Origin: Endothia cerciana
Taxonomy: Eukaryota > Ascomycota > Sordariomycetes > Diaporthales > Cryphonectriaceae
NCBI GenBank assembly: GCA_026119935.1
Contig: JALRMH010000022.1
Coordinates: 310,001 to 374,000, forward strand
DNA: 64,000 nt
Reading direction: 5' to 3'
Below are positions 23,743 to 35,075 of this stretch, piece after piece. Below the pieces are notes generated by a model. It ran no database searches. It saw only the letters and a program-made list of their open reading frames with translations, and had not been told where the DNA came from. Both the position numbers and the translations under genes were made by a program. Each line of letters opens with the position of its first letter. Position 1 is the stretch's first letter.

Positions 23743-24907
23743 ATGGCTGAATATCAGATGGCTGGCGAGCCCAACATATACATCTCCAACGGCACCTGCT
23801 ACTCTGGCCCACGCCTTGAGGCTGGCCCGGCGATGATACCTTGCGGCAACGCGTTCTACGGTCCCACCTCCTGCTGTCAGGCGAACGATACGTGCCTCCT
23901 GAGCGGTGTCTGCTTCAACCAGCAGTACGGGACAACATATGTGGCTGGCTGTACCGATGCCGAGTATAACTCGACAGCGTGCCCCGACAAATTCGAGGAC
24001 GAAAGTAAGTGACCAAGATGAGCCCCTCCCGACTCACATCCTCACGAAGGACCACCTGACAGGCCATGTTTTCGCAGATGCCCCATGGCTAGGAATGTCA
24101 TATTGTAATGGCACCAGCAACCAATGGGTCCTCTGCGACCAGAAGGGCCATCCAGGTACCCTCGTCAAGCCCGACCCGTGCTATTGCCCTACCCCCACCG
24201 CCGAGCACAGCATGACGCTGAGCCAGTACTCGACCATCAACAACACGGCAGTCCTGCCTAGCGCGACTGGCCTCAGCATCCAGTTCGTCGCGGGCTACTA
24301 CCCTACAACTCCGTCGACGACGGTCTCATCTGGCACAACCGCAACTTCACAGCCTCTTGGAGCTAGTCCGTCTTCTCCAGACTCAGGCACCCGGACTTCT
24401 GCAGCTCCGACCGCCCTGACCACGACAGGCCGGTCCACCCAGGGCCTCTCCACGTCTGCTACGGTCGGAACAGCAGTCGGCGCCTCCATCGGCGGCCTCG
24501 CCCTCCTCGCAGGACTTGTGTACCTCCTGCTGCGCCGGCAGCGCGCCAAGCAGGCGCAAGCCGCCCTTACCGCCGACCAGGAGAAGACACCCGGGCCGCC
24601 CACTCCGGGCCGCGACACAGACCCAAATGCCATCGGCATCGCGTACGGCGGCGAAGGGCGGGCCAACGAGGACGTCTCCCGGATGTCCAGCCCGCCCCCG
24701 TCCGCGGTCTCGGAGCTGGACGGTAACAAGGCCGCGCGGCCGTGGTCCATGGTCTCGGAGCTCGAGGGCGAGGGCGGCGCGGCGGGGCCGATGTCGATGT
24801 CGATGTCGCCGGGGCGCATGGAGGCTATCATGGAGCAGGGGTACGGGCAGGGACAGGCTGGCCCGAGTAAGCTTCCTGCGCACCAGCTGGTGGAGTTGCC
24901 TGCTTGA
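23743..24907 (+). CDS. Cysteine-rich single-pass membrane protein, cell-surface type
   Basis: Exons 23743-24004 and 24078-24907 (73-nt intron, GTAAGT/CGCAG, phase 1) give 363 residues. The N-terminal ~150 residues contain a cysteine-rich ectodomain with paired motifs (NGTCYSG, CGNAFYGPTSCCQ, SYCNGTSNQWVLC, CYCPTP) and several N-glycosylation sequons. A Ser/Thr-rich stalk follows, then one hydrophobic helix (GASIGGLALLAGLVYLLL, about 245-262), a basic LRRQRAKQ stop-transfer and a cytosolic tail with PP and repeated SELDG/SELEG and SMS motifs. The architecture resembles Mid2/WSC-type fungal surface sensors, but I do not assign it to them. Oddity: the chosen ATG (MAEYQMAGEPN) has no signal peptide, so either a 5' exon is missing or export uses the single helix. 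Start uncertain. Confidence 0.8.
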
Positions 24908-25776
24908 GGGGCTGTGAGGGCCAGGACAGCACCAAGATGGGGAGAGAGCTGGCGGCAGAGAGCTTTCTTGGCATGGGTAGCTTCAGGCCCAGCGGGAGAA
25001 GACGAAAATAAGGTGGTGGTGTCTGCGACCGGTCTCGTTACTGCGGCATACACAAGGTTGTAAGGTATTCTCTGTGCCTCAGGGACTGCCCCCCAGACAG
25101 AAGATACCAAGCGCAGAACTCATCGAGATCACCCATCTTGGTGTTGGCCCCTTCTTGAACTTCTCTCAAATCAGTATTCATCACATGGGGAAGAGCAAGG
25201 AGTAGCGGGGTTCTCAAAATCAGTATAGTCGCGTGATTAGGCGAGGCCAAAGGCCTCGGACGCATCTCTATCTGATTTCGGCGGCAGCTCACTCTTCCAG
25301 ACTGGGTTGCGTACTTGATGATACTCTAGGATGGGGTTTTCACCCGCTCATCTTAACTGAAGAGTTGACACATTGTTTTGTTCCTTATCCGAGACGGTGT
25401 TTCGTGATACATTTGGCTCAGCAGCCCTGGAGTCTTTTCGGACTTCTGAGTTGGGTGTGCTGCGGAACGCAATTTCTGGGTTAGCGACAGAGGCATAAGT
25501 AGTGAAATAAATCATCGCCCCATGGGTTATGGAAGCACAGCCGTGATGTTTGAGCGCGAGAGTGGTGTAAGCTGTAGTGACCAATGCCAAGCAGACCACT
25601 GTGGCAGTATTTGGCAGTTGGAAAGACTGGTCAAGGGCCTCTAAGGGGCGTTATATAAGTAAGCTTTGTAATTAAAGTATCTACTGCTTCTTGACAGAGG
25701 CTAGAGGATGATATAGCGAGTGCCCAGGCACCGAAGTAGCCATTCAGCCCTCGAAGGGCATGAAGCAGAGGAGCGT
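24908..25776. other. Short intergenic space between convergent genes
   Basis: The 3' flanks of the surface protein (+) and the MFS carrier (-) face each other. No coding motif seen. Confidence 0.6.
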
Positions 25777-27419
25777 CTAGTGGTCCAGATTGTCTCTACT
25801 AATATACTGGTATCGTCTCAACTCTATATCGGCGCTGCTACCCTTGCTCTCGACATGTTCCTTGGTCTTGGCCAAGTCCGGGTCCGAAGGGGGGACTTCC
25901 ACCTCTTCTGCTGCAGACACCTGCTTCTGTCTCTTATCACTTGATTTGAAGTCAGCACCACTGTTCCCACAGACAAGGACCCGTGAGATGAATTAACATA
26001 CCCATTCTCCCCGAAGAGGAGGGACATAATCCAGGTCATGATAACGAGACACACAACCATAACGGCAGAGAATATATAACCTTTGGGATACCGCGGAGCC
26101 TCGACGGTCGGGTATGTTAGGTTCGGCACGAATGCGTTCGTTGCCGTACCCACGGCCGTCATGAGCGTGAGAGTCAGAGCACGCTCCTCTATGTGGTCCT
26201 TCAGGATCGCATTCGCCCAGCCGTAGAGGACCGAGGACACCGCGACCGCGGAGTATGTCACGCTGAAGGCGAACCACTTGGCGGCCTCGGGCACGTCCCA
26301 GATGGCGAGGATGACCAGGGCTGTGAGATTGAACCCCGACGCGATGGTGATAGCGGTCGGGCGAGACACCCATAGGTCGGCGGCGTAATTTATGAAGAGG
26401 ACGAAGAAGATGCCCAGCGCGGGGCTGATCGCGGCCAGGTTGTTCATGGTGGCGGTATCGTAGCGGTCGAGGCTCTTGATCCAGAGCAGGAAGGCTGCCG
26501 TGTTGGTGCTCGTGTTGAAGAAGATGGTGTCCCAGAAGATCAAGACCCAGAACTTCCAGTTCTTGAAGACCCGGGCCAGGAGCGCCCAGGAGAACGGTGC
26601 GCTCTTCACCCTCCCCCCCTGACGCTCTAGGCGGGCCCTTGCGAGCTCCAGTTCGTGCGGCTTCATGACCAGCCGATTCGGCTTCGCGGGCGTCCCGGGC
26701 CAGATGAAGAAGCCTAGCAGGGCCATGGGCAGGGTTATGATGGCATTGATGATGAACAGCCATCTCCACCCGGGCAGGCCGTCATGCCCGTCGAGGTATG
26801 TCGTCGCCGCGGCCTGCAGCAGGCTCGCGGTCAGGGTCCCCAGCGTCAACCCCGTGTAGAACGTCCCGCCGCGCCTACCGACCTCGTCGCTGCGATACCA
26901 GGAGCCGAGGACGAAATGCACACCGGTGAAGTAAGGCCCCTCGAACAGGGAGACCATGAAGCGGTATGCCATGATCTCACCGTAGCTCTGGGCTCGGTAC
27001 TGCAGCAGTGTGAAGATGCCCCAGCACAGGTCGAGGGTGGGCACGAGGGTGTGCATGGGGACGCGGGGGAAGAGGTAGAAGAAAGGGAGGAGGCCGACGA
27101 CGTTGCCGACGTAGAAGATGGTCTGGAACTGGACGAGCTGATTGCCGTTGAAGTCCAGGTCGGTTGACATCCCCGAGGCGTAGGCGTTGTCTCGTTCAGA
27201 TCAGCACAAACCTGGGGGGTCCGGAGGTTGGTGATTAGGCATGTGTAAGAACGTACTTATGTTGCTCTGATCTATGTACTTGATCCAGTACAGGACAAAA
27301 GCGTAAGGCACGATCAGGAGGTCCAACTTGAGCACCAGCTTTCTCTCCTCGGGTGTGTCCTCGGACGAGTACCATTGGTACCACCTCCTGGCCGGGGAGC
27401 CGCCCGCGTTAGATCCCAT
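25777..27419 (-). CDS. MFS transporter, Dal5/anion:cation symporter family
   Basis: Twelve-helix proton-coupled carrier for a small organic anion; the family includes allantoate, nicotinate and pantothenate permeases. Exons 27257-27419, 26002-27190 and 25777-25939 give 504 residues; introns are 66 nt (GTACGT/CGAG) and 62 nt (GTATGT/CAAG). Family marks: ERKLVLKLDLLIVPYAFVL in helix 1, the DQSNINNAYASGM loop, an RFMVSLFEGPYFTG segment, FYTGLTLGTL, and GWRWLFIINAIITLPMAL before the central loop. The C-terminal tail is acidic and hydrophilic. The acceptor of intron 1 is set by the conserved NNAYxSGM reading. It is divergent from the FAD monooxygenase 1.8 kb away, which suggests a possible shared substrate (inference). 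The exact substrate cannot be read. Confidence 0.93.
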
Positions 27420-29239
27420 GTTGGATGTTTTTCTTCCTTTCTTCTCTTTTCTTTACGGACTACGGTCACTCGCCGGATCATCGTAGTAACTCAAAGACGT
27501 TGTTCCCTACTTAATATAATATTCAATACTCATGTCGGACCCGGAAAGGGACTCTGGCTCAGCACGTCGGAATCGCCACAGCATCCACATATCGCCTCAC
27601 CACGCAGATCTGTGCATCTCCAATCAGAAACCTCACATGTCTCCGCCGGACCTGTGCTGAATGGCAGAATCCCCATGATAAGGATGTGACCTTGGCCTTA
27701 GCTCGACTGTATAGACGAGCACGTCTCTCTGGCAAGTGCGGGCTCATGCATGTCGCCATCGCATCCCGGATGGCGCGAGGCCGAGGAGGTCAGTGTCCTG
27801 GCCTTCAGGCACCTCGGAGGATCTTTACAACTCTGGACTCTCCAATATTCCCAGGGTCGGGAGTGTTGAGCTCCTCGGCCTTCCGGCGCGGTTCGACCTT
27901 GGGCCATGAGATATGCTGCACGGTTTACGGCTCGCGGATACGCGGTCGCGCCGCCCTTCGTGCTGAACGTTGCCAGGCCCTTAGGGTCGTCCTATGGTAC
28001 TCCGACGTGTAAGCACTGCCAACCCAGACATAGGGCTGAAGCTACTCTGCGCTGCATGTAGTCGGCACGCGGGCCATTTCTACCTCTGCGAGTGACGGCA
28101 GGTCTGTTCAGCAGGCCGTCTTGGCCATAGTCGACTCGACCCGCCCGGAGGAGCAGGACGTTGAGCGCCTGATTGGGTGTCTGCAACTGTACCGAGCTAC
28201 AGGCACGCGTACTACATCTCGAGCTGCCTTCTGACAAGGAGAGGTTCGGCGGCAGTCGTTGGAACGCGGCCCCCCTGCCGTGGACCCCCTCAGCCCAGCT
28301 GTAGCTCTTTCGAGATCCTACAGTAGCGTTGTACATAAGCTTGACCACAGCTTTGAAACCCGACACGTCTTAGACATTCGTCAGCATTCCTACTAGCCTT
28401 ATTCAACCCATACAATAACGTCTGAATCGAAAGGTCGATATTGTCTACAGGTTAGATGCGGATCGGGGATTCCATATCTAATCATTCTGATAATCGAGGT
28501 GGGCACTTCACGCGGTAATGCGAACGTAATCCAGATCTTGGTGCAACAAAGAAAGAAAGGAAAAAGAAGAAAAAGAAAGGGGAAAAAAGGAGGGAAAAGG
28601 TGAGGACCGCGCCCATTCGCGCGGTCTCTGTGCCACGATTGACACATCCAACCCAGACTCAGATGATTCTCTCGCCTCAGGGGATGCGCGGGGTACAACC
28701 AGAAATTTGAGGGTCCCGATGGTGACGGAGGGGTCGTGAGATACGGATCTTGCCGAGCGCCCAGCGTCGAGAGGATTAGGATTTTATATTCCGCCCGCAG
28801 TGGGCCCTAAAGTCCACCACTATGGAGTATGAAGTGAGGACTGCGGATTACCTTAAAACGACTCTCCCTGCCATTACGTCACTCCAGTCGAGATGGCCTT
28901 GTCGCCGCGTCTGCCCGCGACGGGAGAGGAGATGTCTTGATTTCCCATGCTCCGTATATCCATCGGGATCTCGAGGCGAAGACGTAGTAAACTACCTGAA
29001 AAGCGGCGCCGTTTGCGCGTATGCGAGCCCCGTGCTGCACCTGGCCGTGACTAGCCTCGCGCAGAGCGCCTCAGAGGAATTAGGACCAACGGTCATTTCC
29101 CTCCTCTGGCTCCGCCGGATTGAAATCATCTCCCAACAACTCAGGTCATTCCCGAATCCAGCGTCCTGCAACTCGCTTCCTGCACACACGCCTGCGCGCC
29201 ACGGCATAACTCCCGCGCGGGCCGCGCTGAGCTACTAAG
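27420..29239. promoter_or_regulatory. Divergent region between MFS carrier and FAD monooxygenase
   Basis: 1.8 kb containing both promoters. It includes A/G-rich sequence at 28547-28605. Open frames here lack ATG starts or motifs. No factor site is assigned. Confidence 0.5.
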
Positions 29240-30742
29240 ATGGCCGCGCCAGCTCAGAAGAAGCCCTTCGAGATCGCCGTCATAGGCGGCGGCATCGCAG
29301 GCCTCATGCTTGGCATTGCTCTTCACAAGCGCAAGATCAACTGTACCATCTATGAGCAGGCCGCCGGGTTCGGCGAGATCGGCGCCGGCGTATCTATCTC
29401 ACGGAACGCTGTCCAGGCAATGGAGATGATCGACCGCAGCGTGCTCGGCGCGTTCGACATCGTGGCCACGCGGAACAAGTGGGAGAGCAAGCAGGGCGTC
29501 TGGTTCGACTTCATGGACGGCATGTCCCAGGAGCCCGCGGCCCAGCTGAAGCCGCTCTTCTCCATGGTCGACCCTGGCGTGGGCCAGAACGCGGTGCATC
29601 GGGCGCGCTTCCTGGACGAGCTGGTCAGGCTGCTGCCACGGGAGGCGGCACAGTTTCACAAGAAGCTCGACCACATCCTGGATGACAGGATCGGGTCGGG
29701 GAAGGTGTTGATGAAGTTCAAGGACGGGTCCGTGGCGGAGGCGGATGCGATCATCGGGTGTGATGGCATCAAGTCGCGGACCAGGGCGGTTCTTGTGGGC
29801 GAGGAGCACCCCGCTGCGAGGCCGGTGTATACGCATAAGTATGCTTATAGGGGATTGGTCCCCATGGGCCAGGCCATCCAGGTCCTGGGTGAGGAGAGGG
29901 CCGCCAACGCGCACATGTGGGTGAGTAGTACAGCCCCTTGACTGCTGGCGCGCCGGATAGTACCTTCGCTGATGGCCGTCACAGCTCGGCCAGAACAGAC
30001 ACGCCCTGACCTTCCCTGTCGACCACGGTGCAACGATGAACCTGGTGGCCTTTGTCACAAACAACCGGGAGGAGTGGCCAAGCACCAGCAAGCTGACTCT
30101 TCCCACGACCAAAGCCGAGGCTCTGGATGACTTCCGCGAGTTCGGCCAGAATGTGAAAAACATCATCCAGCTGACCTCGGACAGGCTAGAACGGGTAAGC
30201 CCGGCGGCGGCCATCCATGTGGCTACGCGCTCCCAAAGCTGATACCGCTACAGTGGGCGATCTTCGATCTTGGCGACCACCCCCTATCAACATACTACAA
30301 AGGCCGCGTGTGCCTGGTCGGCGACGCAGCACACGCCACCTCTCCCCACCACGGCGCAGGCGCGGGCCTCTGCATCGAGGACGCCGCATTTCTCGCCTCC
30401 CTGCTCGCGGACCCGCAGGTCACAGACCCCTTGCACATAGAGGTCGTCTTCGCAGTGTACGACGCGCACAGGCGGGCGCGGACGCAGTGGCTCGTCCGCA
30501 GCTCGCGGCGGGCGGGCAACCTATACGAGTGGCTGACCCGCGACGTCGGCAGGGACTCTGACAGCATGGAGAGGGAGCTGGGCGAGCGGCTCGGGCACAT
30601 CTGGGACTTCGACCTCGAGGACTCGGTCAGGGAGGCCACCAAGGACCTGCACCGGCGGCTAAAGGTGCCGGGCGTTCACAGGTGCGACTCTCAGGTGATG
30701 CCCTTCGTCACGAACGAGCAGGACGGTGTGGAGACCCGGTAG
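29240..30742 (+). CDS. FAD-dependent monooxygenase, salicylate-hydroxylase-like (group A)
   Basis: Flavoprotein of the p-hydroxybenzoate/salicylate hydroxylase fold, predicted to hydroxylate an aromatic or polyketide-like substrate with NAD(P)H and O2. Exons 29240-29920, 29985-30194 and 30254-30742 give 459 residues; introns are 64 and 59 nt (GTGAGT/CACAG, GTAAGC/TACAG), both phase 0. The N-terminal dinucleotide site is IAVIGGGIAGL (residues ~12-22) followed by the usual acidic YEQ. The second FAD motif is LVGDAAHATSPHHGAGA with G320-D321, and the central FAD/NADPH DG motif is GCDGIKSRTR. No signal peptide; cytosolic. It sits divergent to the MFS carrier, a common pairing for uptake plus degradation, or synthesis plus export, of a small molecule; which one is unknown. 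Confidence 0.93.
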
Positions 30743-32201
30743 GAGCCTACGCGATGCGTCGCTGTGGATGAGGTCCTTCTCTGCGGCACGGGGCATCTCA
30801 CGTGGGCCATTTCGGCCAGCAGAGATACCTGGGTGCGCAATCTGGGAGCGAATATATCAGGTGCTATGTTTAGATCGACGGTCTTAACAACCTACTTTGC
30901 GGGATACTGCGTGGCCGCGGCGCGGCATCAGCGGAATGTCTGGATCCGGCCCGGCTTTGCGGTACCCGGACTGCGCCAATTTGGGGCCGGCCCTGTGTGG
31001 GCCGCCAATTTAGGAAGATGGCAAACAGCTGATGCCAGGGACAGAAGGATCCTGCGCCCGGCGTGGGCGAGGTTCTCCTTTGGGATCACGGTCAGGGGGA
31101 AACACGACAGGAACTCGGAGGGAAGATGAGCTGTTGTGAGGGCAGCGCTTGTTGCTGAGACATGCTCCCCTGGATGCAGATCCGATCTGCCAGATCAACA
31201 CAGGCCCTTCTGTTTTGAACCAATGTTTCCCACCGGCACTGGATAAACACCAGCCACGTTAAATTTTGCGTTTAAATTATGGACCTCCTCAAATGGCTGC
31301 TGCAGTGTCACCTCCAGGGGCACTTGTCCCCGCCGCACCCAATCTACATTTCAATGTCGTGTGCATGGAATTATGGGAATACAGACAGGACAAGAAAGAC
31401 CCGGGAGGCAAGCTTTCCGCCTCTAAGCCACGCTGGGGGTGTGGTTGGTCCTGTGGGACGGGCGGCTTTCAGCTTACCCGTCCACGCCGTCCCATCCGGC
31501 ACTCTCAACACCCTTTTTGCGTGGCTGCGCATGCAACTCTCGCCCGTTTTCGTCTTCGTGCCTCTTTGGCTGCCGTCAGCCCTAACGCCAACCGACCTCA
31601 GCAGGCTCTAACTAAGCTTCTCCCGCCCACGTTGGCGCACACCCTGCAGCTCGCCAGCGCCCAATCACCACCCACCCTCGGCGAGGCTTGCGGCCGCCCC
31701 ACGCTGCCAGCATCTCAGATCCCAATTTTAGACTGATGACAGCTCTTTTAGTCCTCTGGCGGACACCTGGTAGTACACCGCCCCTCCGGTTGTGGGACAT
31801 GCCGGCTTGTGATGGGGTTCCCATGAAAGGGACGCATCCAGCGACAACGAGCCAGCAGCTGCTGCTGCCCGCAGCCTAGCCGGGGGGCGGCCGTCCGGAA
31901 GACCCAAGTTCCAGAAGCAGGTTGCATGCTGTCATTCCGAGGCGGTACAGCTGTGGGTGGTAGTGTCAAATGCCAGCGGTTGCTGAGAAATGATGACCGT
32001 TGAACGCGTTCCAGTCGTTGCCGGAGCAAACTACCTCCCTCCTCATATATCGGGCAGCATCTTCCCTTCTCCTGAAACCCTGATTGTTGTTTTATTTTCT
32101 TTGGACATCATCCGATCTCTTCTTGTTCTTCGTCCCATCTCGCCCCTGAAGTCTAGACGTAGAAGACGATAATTCCTAATACGGACACAAGACCCTCCAA
32201 G
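30743..32201. other. Intergenic, upstream of the ferritin-like gene
   Basis: About 1.5 kb with no supported coding frame. The last 150 bp is CT-rich and probably the leader of the next gene. Confidence 0.55.
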
Positions 32202-33365
32202 ATGCAACTACCGATCGTATTCACGGCAGCCGTCTTCAGCCTGGCCTCCGCTGCACCGTCCAACAAGCGAGGCTTCCCCGATCCCACCGACGACGGCTTC
32301 CCGAACCCCAGCGCGGCCCAGCTGGCTGCGATTGAGACCATCGCGGACGGACAGAACTCCAATGCCGCCCCTCCGCCCAAGCTCGCCGCGAGCAGTCTCA
32401 CAGCCTTCCAGCTGATCGCGTTCAACGAGAACTTCGAGGTCGGCTTCTTCTCGTCCCTGATCGACAACATCACCGCCGATGCGCCGGGCTTCAACCTGGG
32501 GAGCGCGGAGAAGGACCAGGTGCTTACCGTACTGAAGACGGTGAAGGCTGTACGTCACCCCACCTCCCATCCCCGTCTATCGTGAGATGGGAACTGACGC
32601 CCGGCACAGCAAGAAGAGCTCCACGCCATCAACGCCCTCGGCGTCCTGGACCACTTCGGCGCCTTCGCGCCCCCGCCCTGCACGTACAAGTTCCCCACCA
32701 CCGACATCAGGTCGGCCATCGCCCTCGCCGAGACCTTCACCTCCGTCGTCCTCGGCACGCTGCAGGACGCCAGCCAGCTCCTGGCGACCAACGGCGACGC
32801 CGGCCCCGTGCGCACCGTCGCGTCCGTCATCGGCCAGGAGGGCGAGCAGAACGGCTGGTACCGCGCGCTCCTGGGGCTCAAGCCCAGCCAGAAGCCCTTC
32901 CTGACGACGTCGGTGGCGCCGTTCGCCTTCTCGGTCCTGCAGTCGTTCGTGGACGAGTGCCCGTTCGACCAGGCCCAGGAGATCCCCATCCCCATCTTCC
33001 CGGGCCTGACAGTGCTGAGCGGGGACGGGGGCGCCGACGTCAGCCCCCAGGACCAGACGCTCGGGTTCAGCGCCGACCTGACCACGGCACCGGCGGGCTG
33101 GGACCAGTACAAGGGCGGGAACGGGGACGGCCTGTACGTGACCTACCTGACGGGCCAGAACGTGCCCGTGAGCGAGCCCGTGAGCGCCTGCAGCTGGAGC
33201 GGGAACGTGGTCACCTTCCAGGCGGCGTTCCCGTTCTCGGAAAACGTGATGGAGGGCCTGAGCATCGCGGCGCTGACGACGAGCGGGGACTTCACGGACC
33301 CCGACGACATCCCTGACGCGACGCTTGCGGCGCCCGGGCTGATCCAGGTGAACGATAGGTTGTAG
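32202..33365 (+). CDS. Secreted ferritin-like protein, late sexual development (LsdA) type
   Basis: Exons 32202-32549 and 32610-33365 (60-nt intron, GTACGT/CACAG, phase 0) give 367 residues. A signal peptide is clear (MQLPIVFTAAVFSLASAAPS; cleavage near residue 18). The body is the ferritin-like four-helix region of LsdA proteins, with helix motifs FQLIAFNENFEVGFF, VKAQEELHAIN and SVIGQEGEQNGWYR. Their Glu and His residues could bind metal, but complete di-iron ligation cannot be confirmed by eye. The C-terminal half is a conserved β-rich extension ending in IQVNDRL. In Aspergillus the family is expressed late in sexual development; the biochemical role is not settled. Probably cell-wall or extracellular. 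Confidence 0.88.
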
Positions 33366-35075
33366 GAATCCCGCGTGGGCAGAGTGTTGAGCAGGGACAA
33401 GAAGTTTTCGGAGTCTTCTTGGGCGTGCGGGCGGTCTCCATTTGAGTGGTCTTAAATACCCGGGTCTTCATGGCATATAGGTTTTAAAAATTCTCGCTTG
33501 CGAATCTATCTGGGCATGCACTTGCTTACCTACTACCTCCACGGCCGCTGCCGTCGGTCGTGCTGCGTTGGAACTGTCTCCTCTGCACCCGCTAGCCGGG
33601 TCCCATCGAAGAATGCTCCATGAGGAATGGGCGTAGCCAAGCTCTTTGGGTCTCCGCCTCCCTGGTCTCCGCCTTGTGCTGGTTCATTGGATTATTCGGT
33701 CAGACCCCCGGCACAGGTCCTGATGGCCGACACGGACGCCACGGCTGCACTCGGCTTCCCAGAGCAGCCCACAGCTCCGGCGGTCTATTGTAGCTGACGA
33801 GTGCATCATCACGCGGTTCAGAGAGAGAACTACCACCTGAGGGCCGCCGAGGAGATTACAACCTCTCTGCACACGGGTGCTTCCGTTCTCCACCCCTCGC
33901 ACTCCCACGTAGGCCACCGGTCCACGCGGTCATCTTTGTCGTACGAGCTTTAAGCCTCAAGCAGTATCATCCGCACGACCGGTGCTGCTGTGTCCCAGCA
34001 GCCGTATCTCCGGGACTACTGTAGTCCCTGTATGCCCGCCCGCCAGAGATGACGGCTGAAAACCTTGTCGCTGATTTAGTGCTAACCCCAGGTTTTGGTG
34101 GTTTGTTTTATTACCTTTTGGTAAGCTCCTGCAGCAAGCGGTGGGGGAGAGGAGCTCAACCCTGTTACCCCGGATCCTGCTGATGGCCTTTGGGGGGATA
34201 GTTTGGGAGCTAGACGTGCGGATCCGGGGTTTGGACTATGATGGCGCACGGCTGCTGGAGCCACCGAAGTAGCCCAAGACATGGCCCCCTTGGAGGCGCG
34301 CCAGGTGGGTGAGGACGAACGCTCGCTCTGGAGTACTTTGGCTGCTCGCCTCTGGACACGGCCAGGGACGGTATTCGGACTGTCTAAAGGTCGACGGGCA
34401 ACGATTTGCCTTTGAGGATCTAGAGAATGGGGTATCATCTGCCAGTGTTCAAGAGCATCCATCCTTACAGCAGTGCCCCCTCCCCGGCAGTGTCGCCATT
34501 CCCACTCAACCACCACAAGTACCGCCACGCCAAGGGGCCTGTTCGGTACTTGGTGTCAGCTTCCCTTGGTCCTGCTTGACCTGGCCTGCGTACAGCGCAA
34601 CTCAAGCCTCGCCTACAGGACTAGTATGGCCAACGTGGAAGAGCCCCAGCCAGGGCAGCCTGGAAGAAGCTAGGCCGTGACGCCCTGCCAGAGTCTCGGA
34701 ACCGCCACTCATCCCCAGGCATCGACACGCTCCAGCTCAAGACGTGAAGGCCAATCGCCCCCCCCCCCCCCGGGAGGCGGAGAGATCTTGTCACAGCCCC
34801 CCGGCTTGAGGCTTCACCAGGGGATTCGTGGTTCTTCCAGGCATGCAGGCCGGAGGGTTTGTGGATCTCGTAACAACAATGCCCGACTAAGGGCTGACTG
34901 CCGAAGACCGAGGAGATGCAACACAATATAGAGAAGCCTATAAGGTGGGCCTATCCCATGGCTGTGTGCTATCAGCGACCTCGATGATCTCCGGATTTGA
35001 ATCGCAGAATACCAGGGAAAAGCCCCTTGTCACCCATCATTTTACTATTACTCGACCCATCCGACCTTGTACCCA
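33366..35075. other. Intergenic, no gene supported
   Basis: 1.7 kb holding the 3' UTR of the ferritin-like gene and the promoter of the carrier gene. A 14-nt poly-C tract is at 34758-34771. Confidence 0.55.

Noticed and set aside
32582..33316. Long Arg/Pro/Gly-rich plus-strand frame
   Set aside because: Alternate frame of the ferritin-like exon 2; the real frame has family motifs and a clean intron.
25777..33365. Secondary-metabolite cluster
   Set aside because: Carrier, monooxygenase and a secreted ferritin-like protein lie together but there is no core synthase, terpene cyclase or NRPS/PKS, and no Zn2Cys6 regulator.
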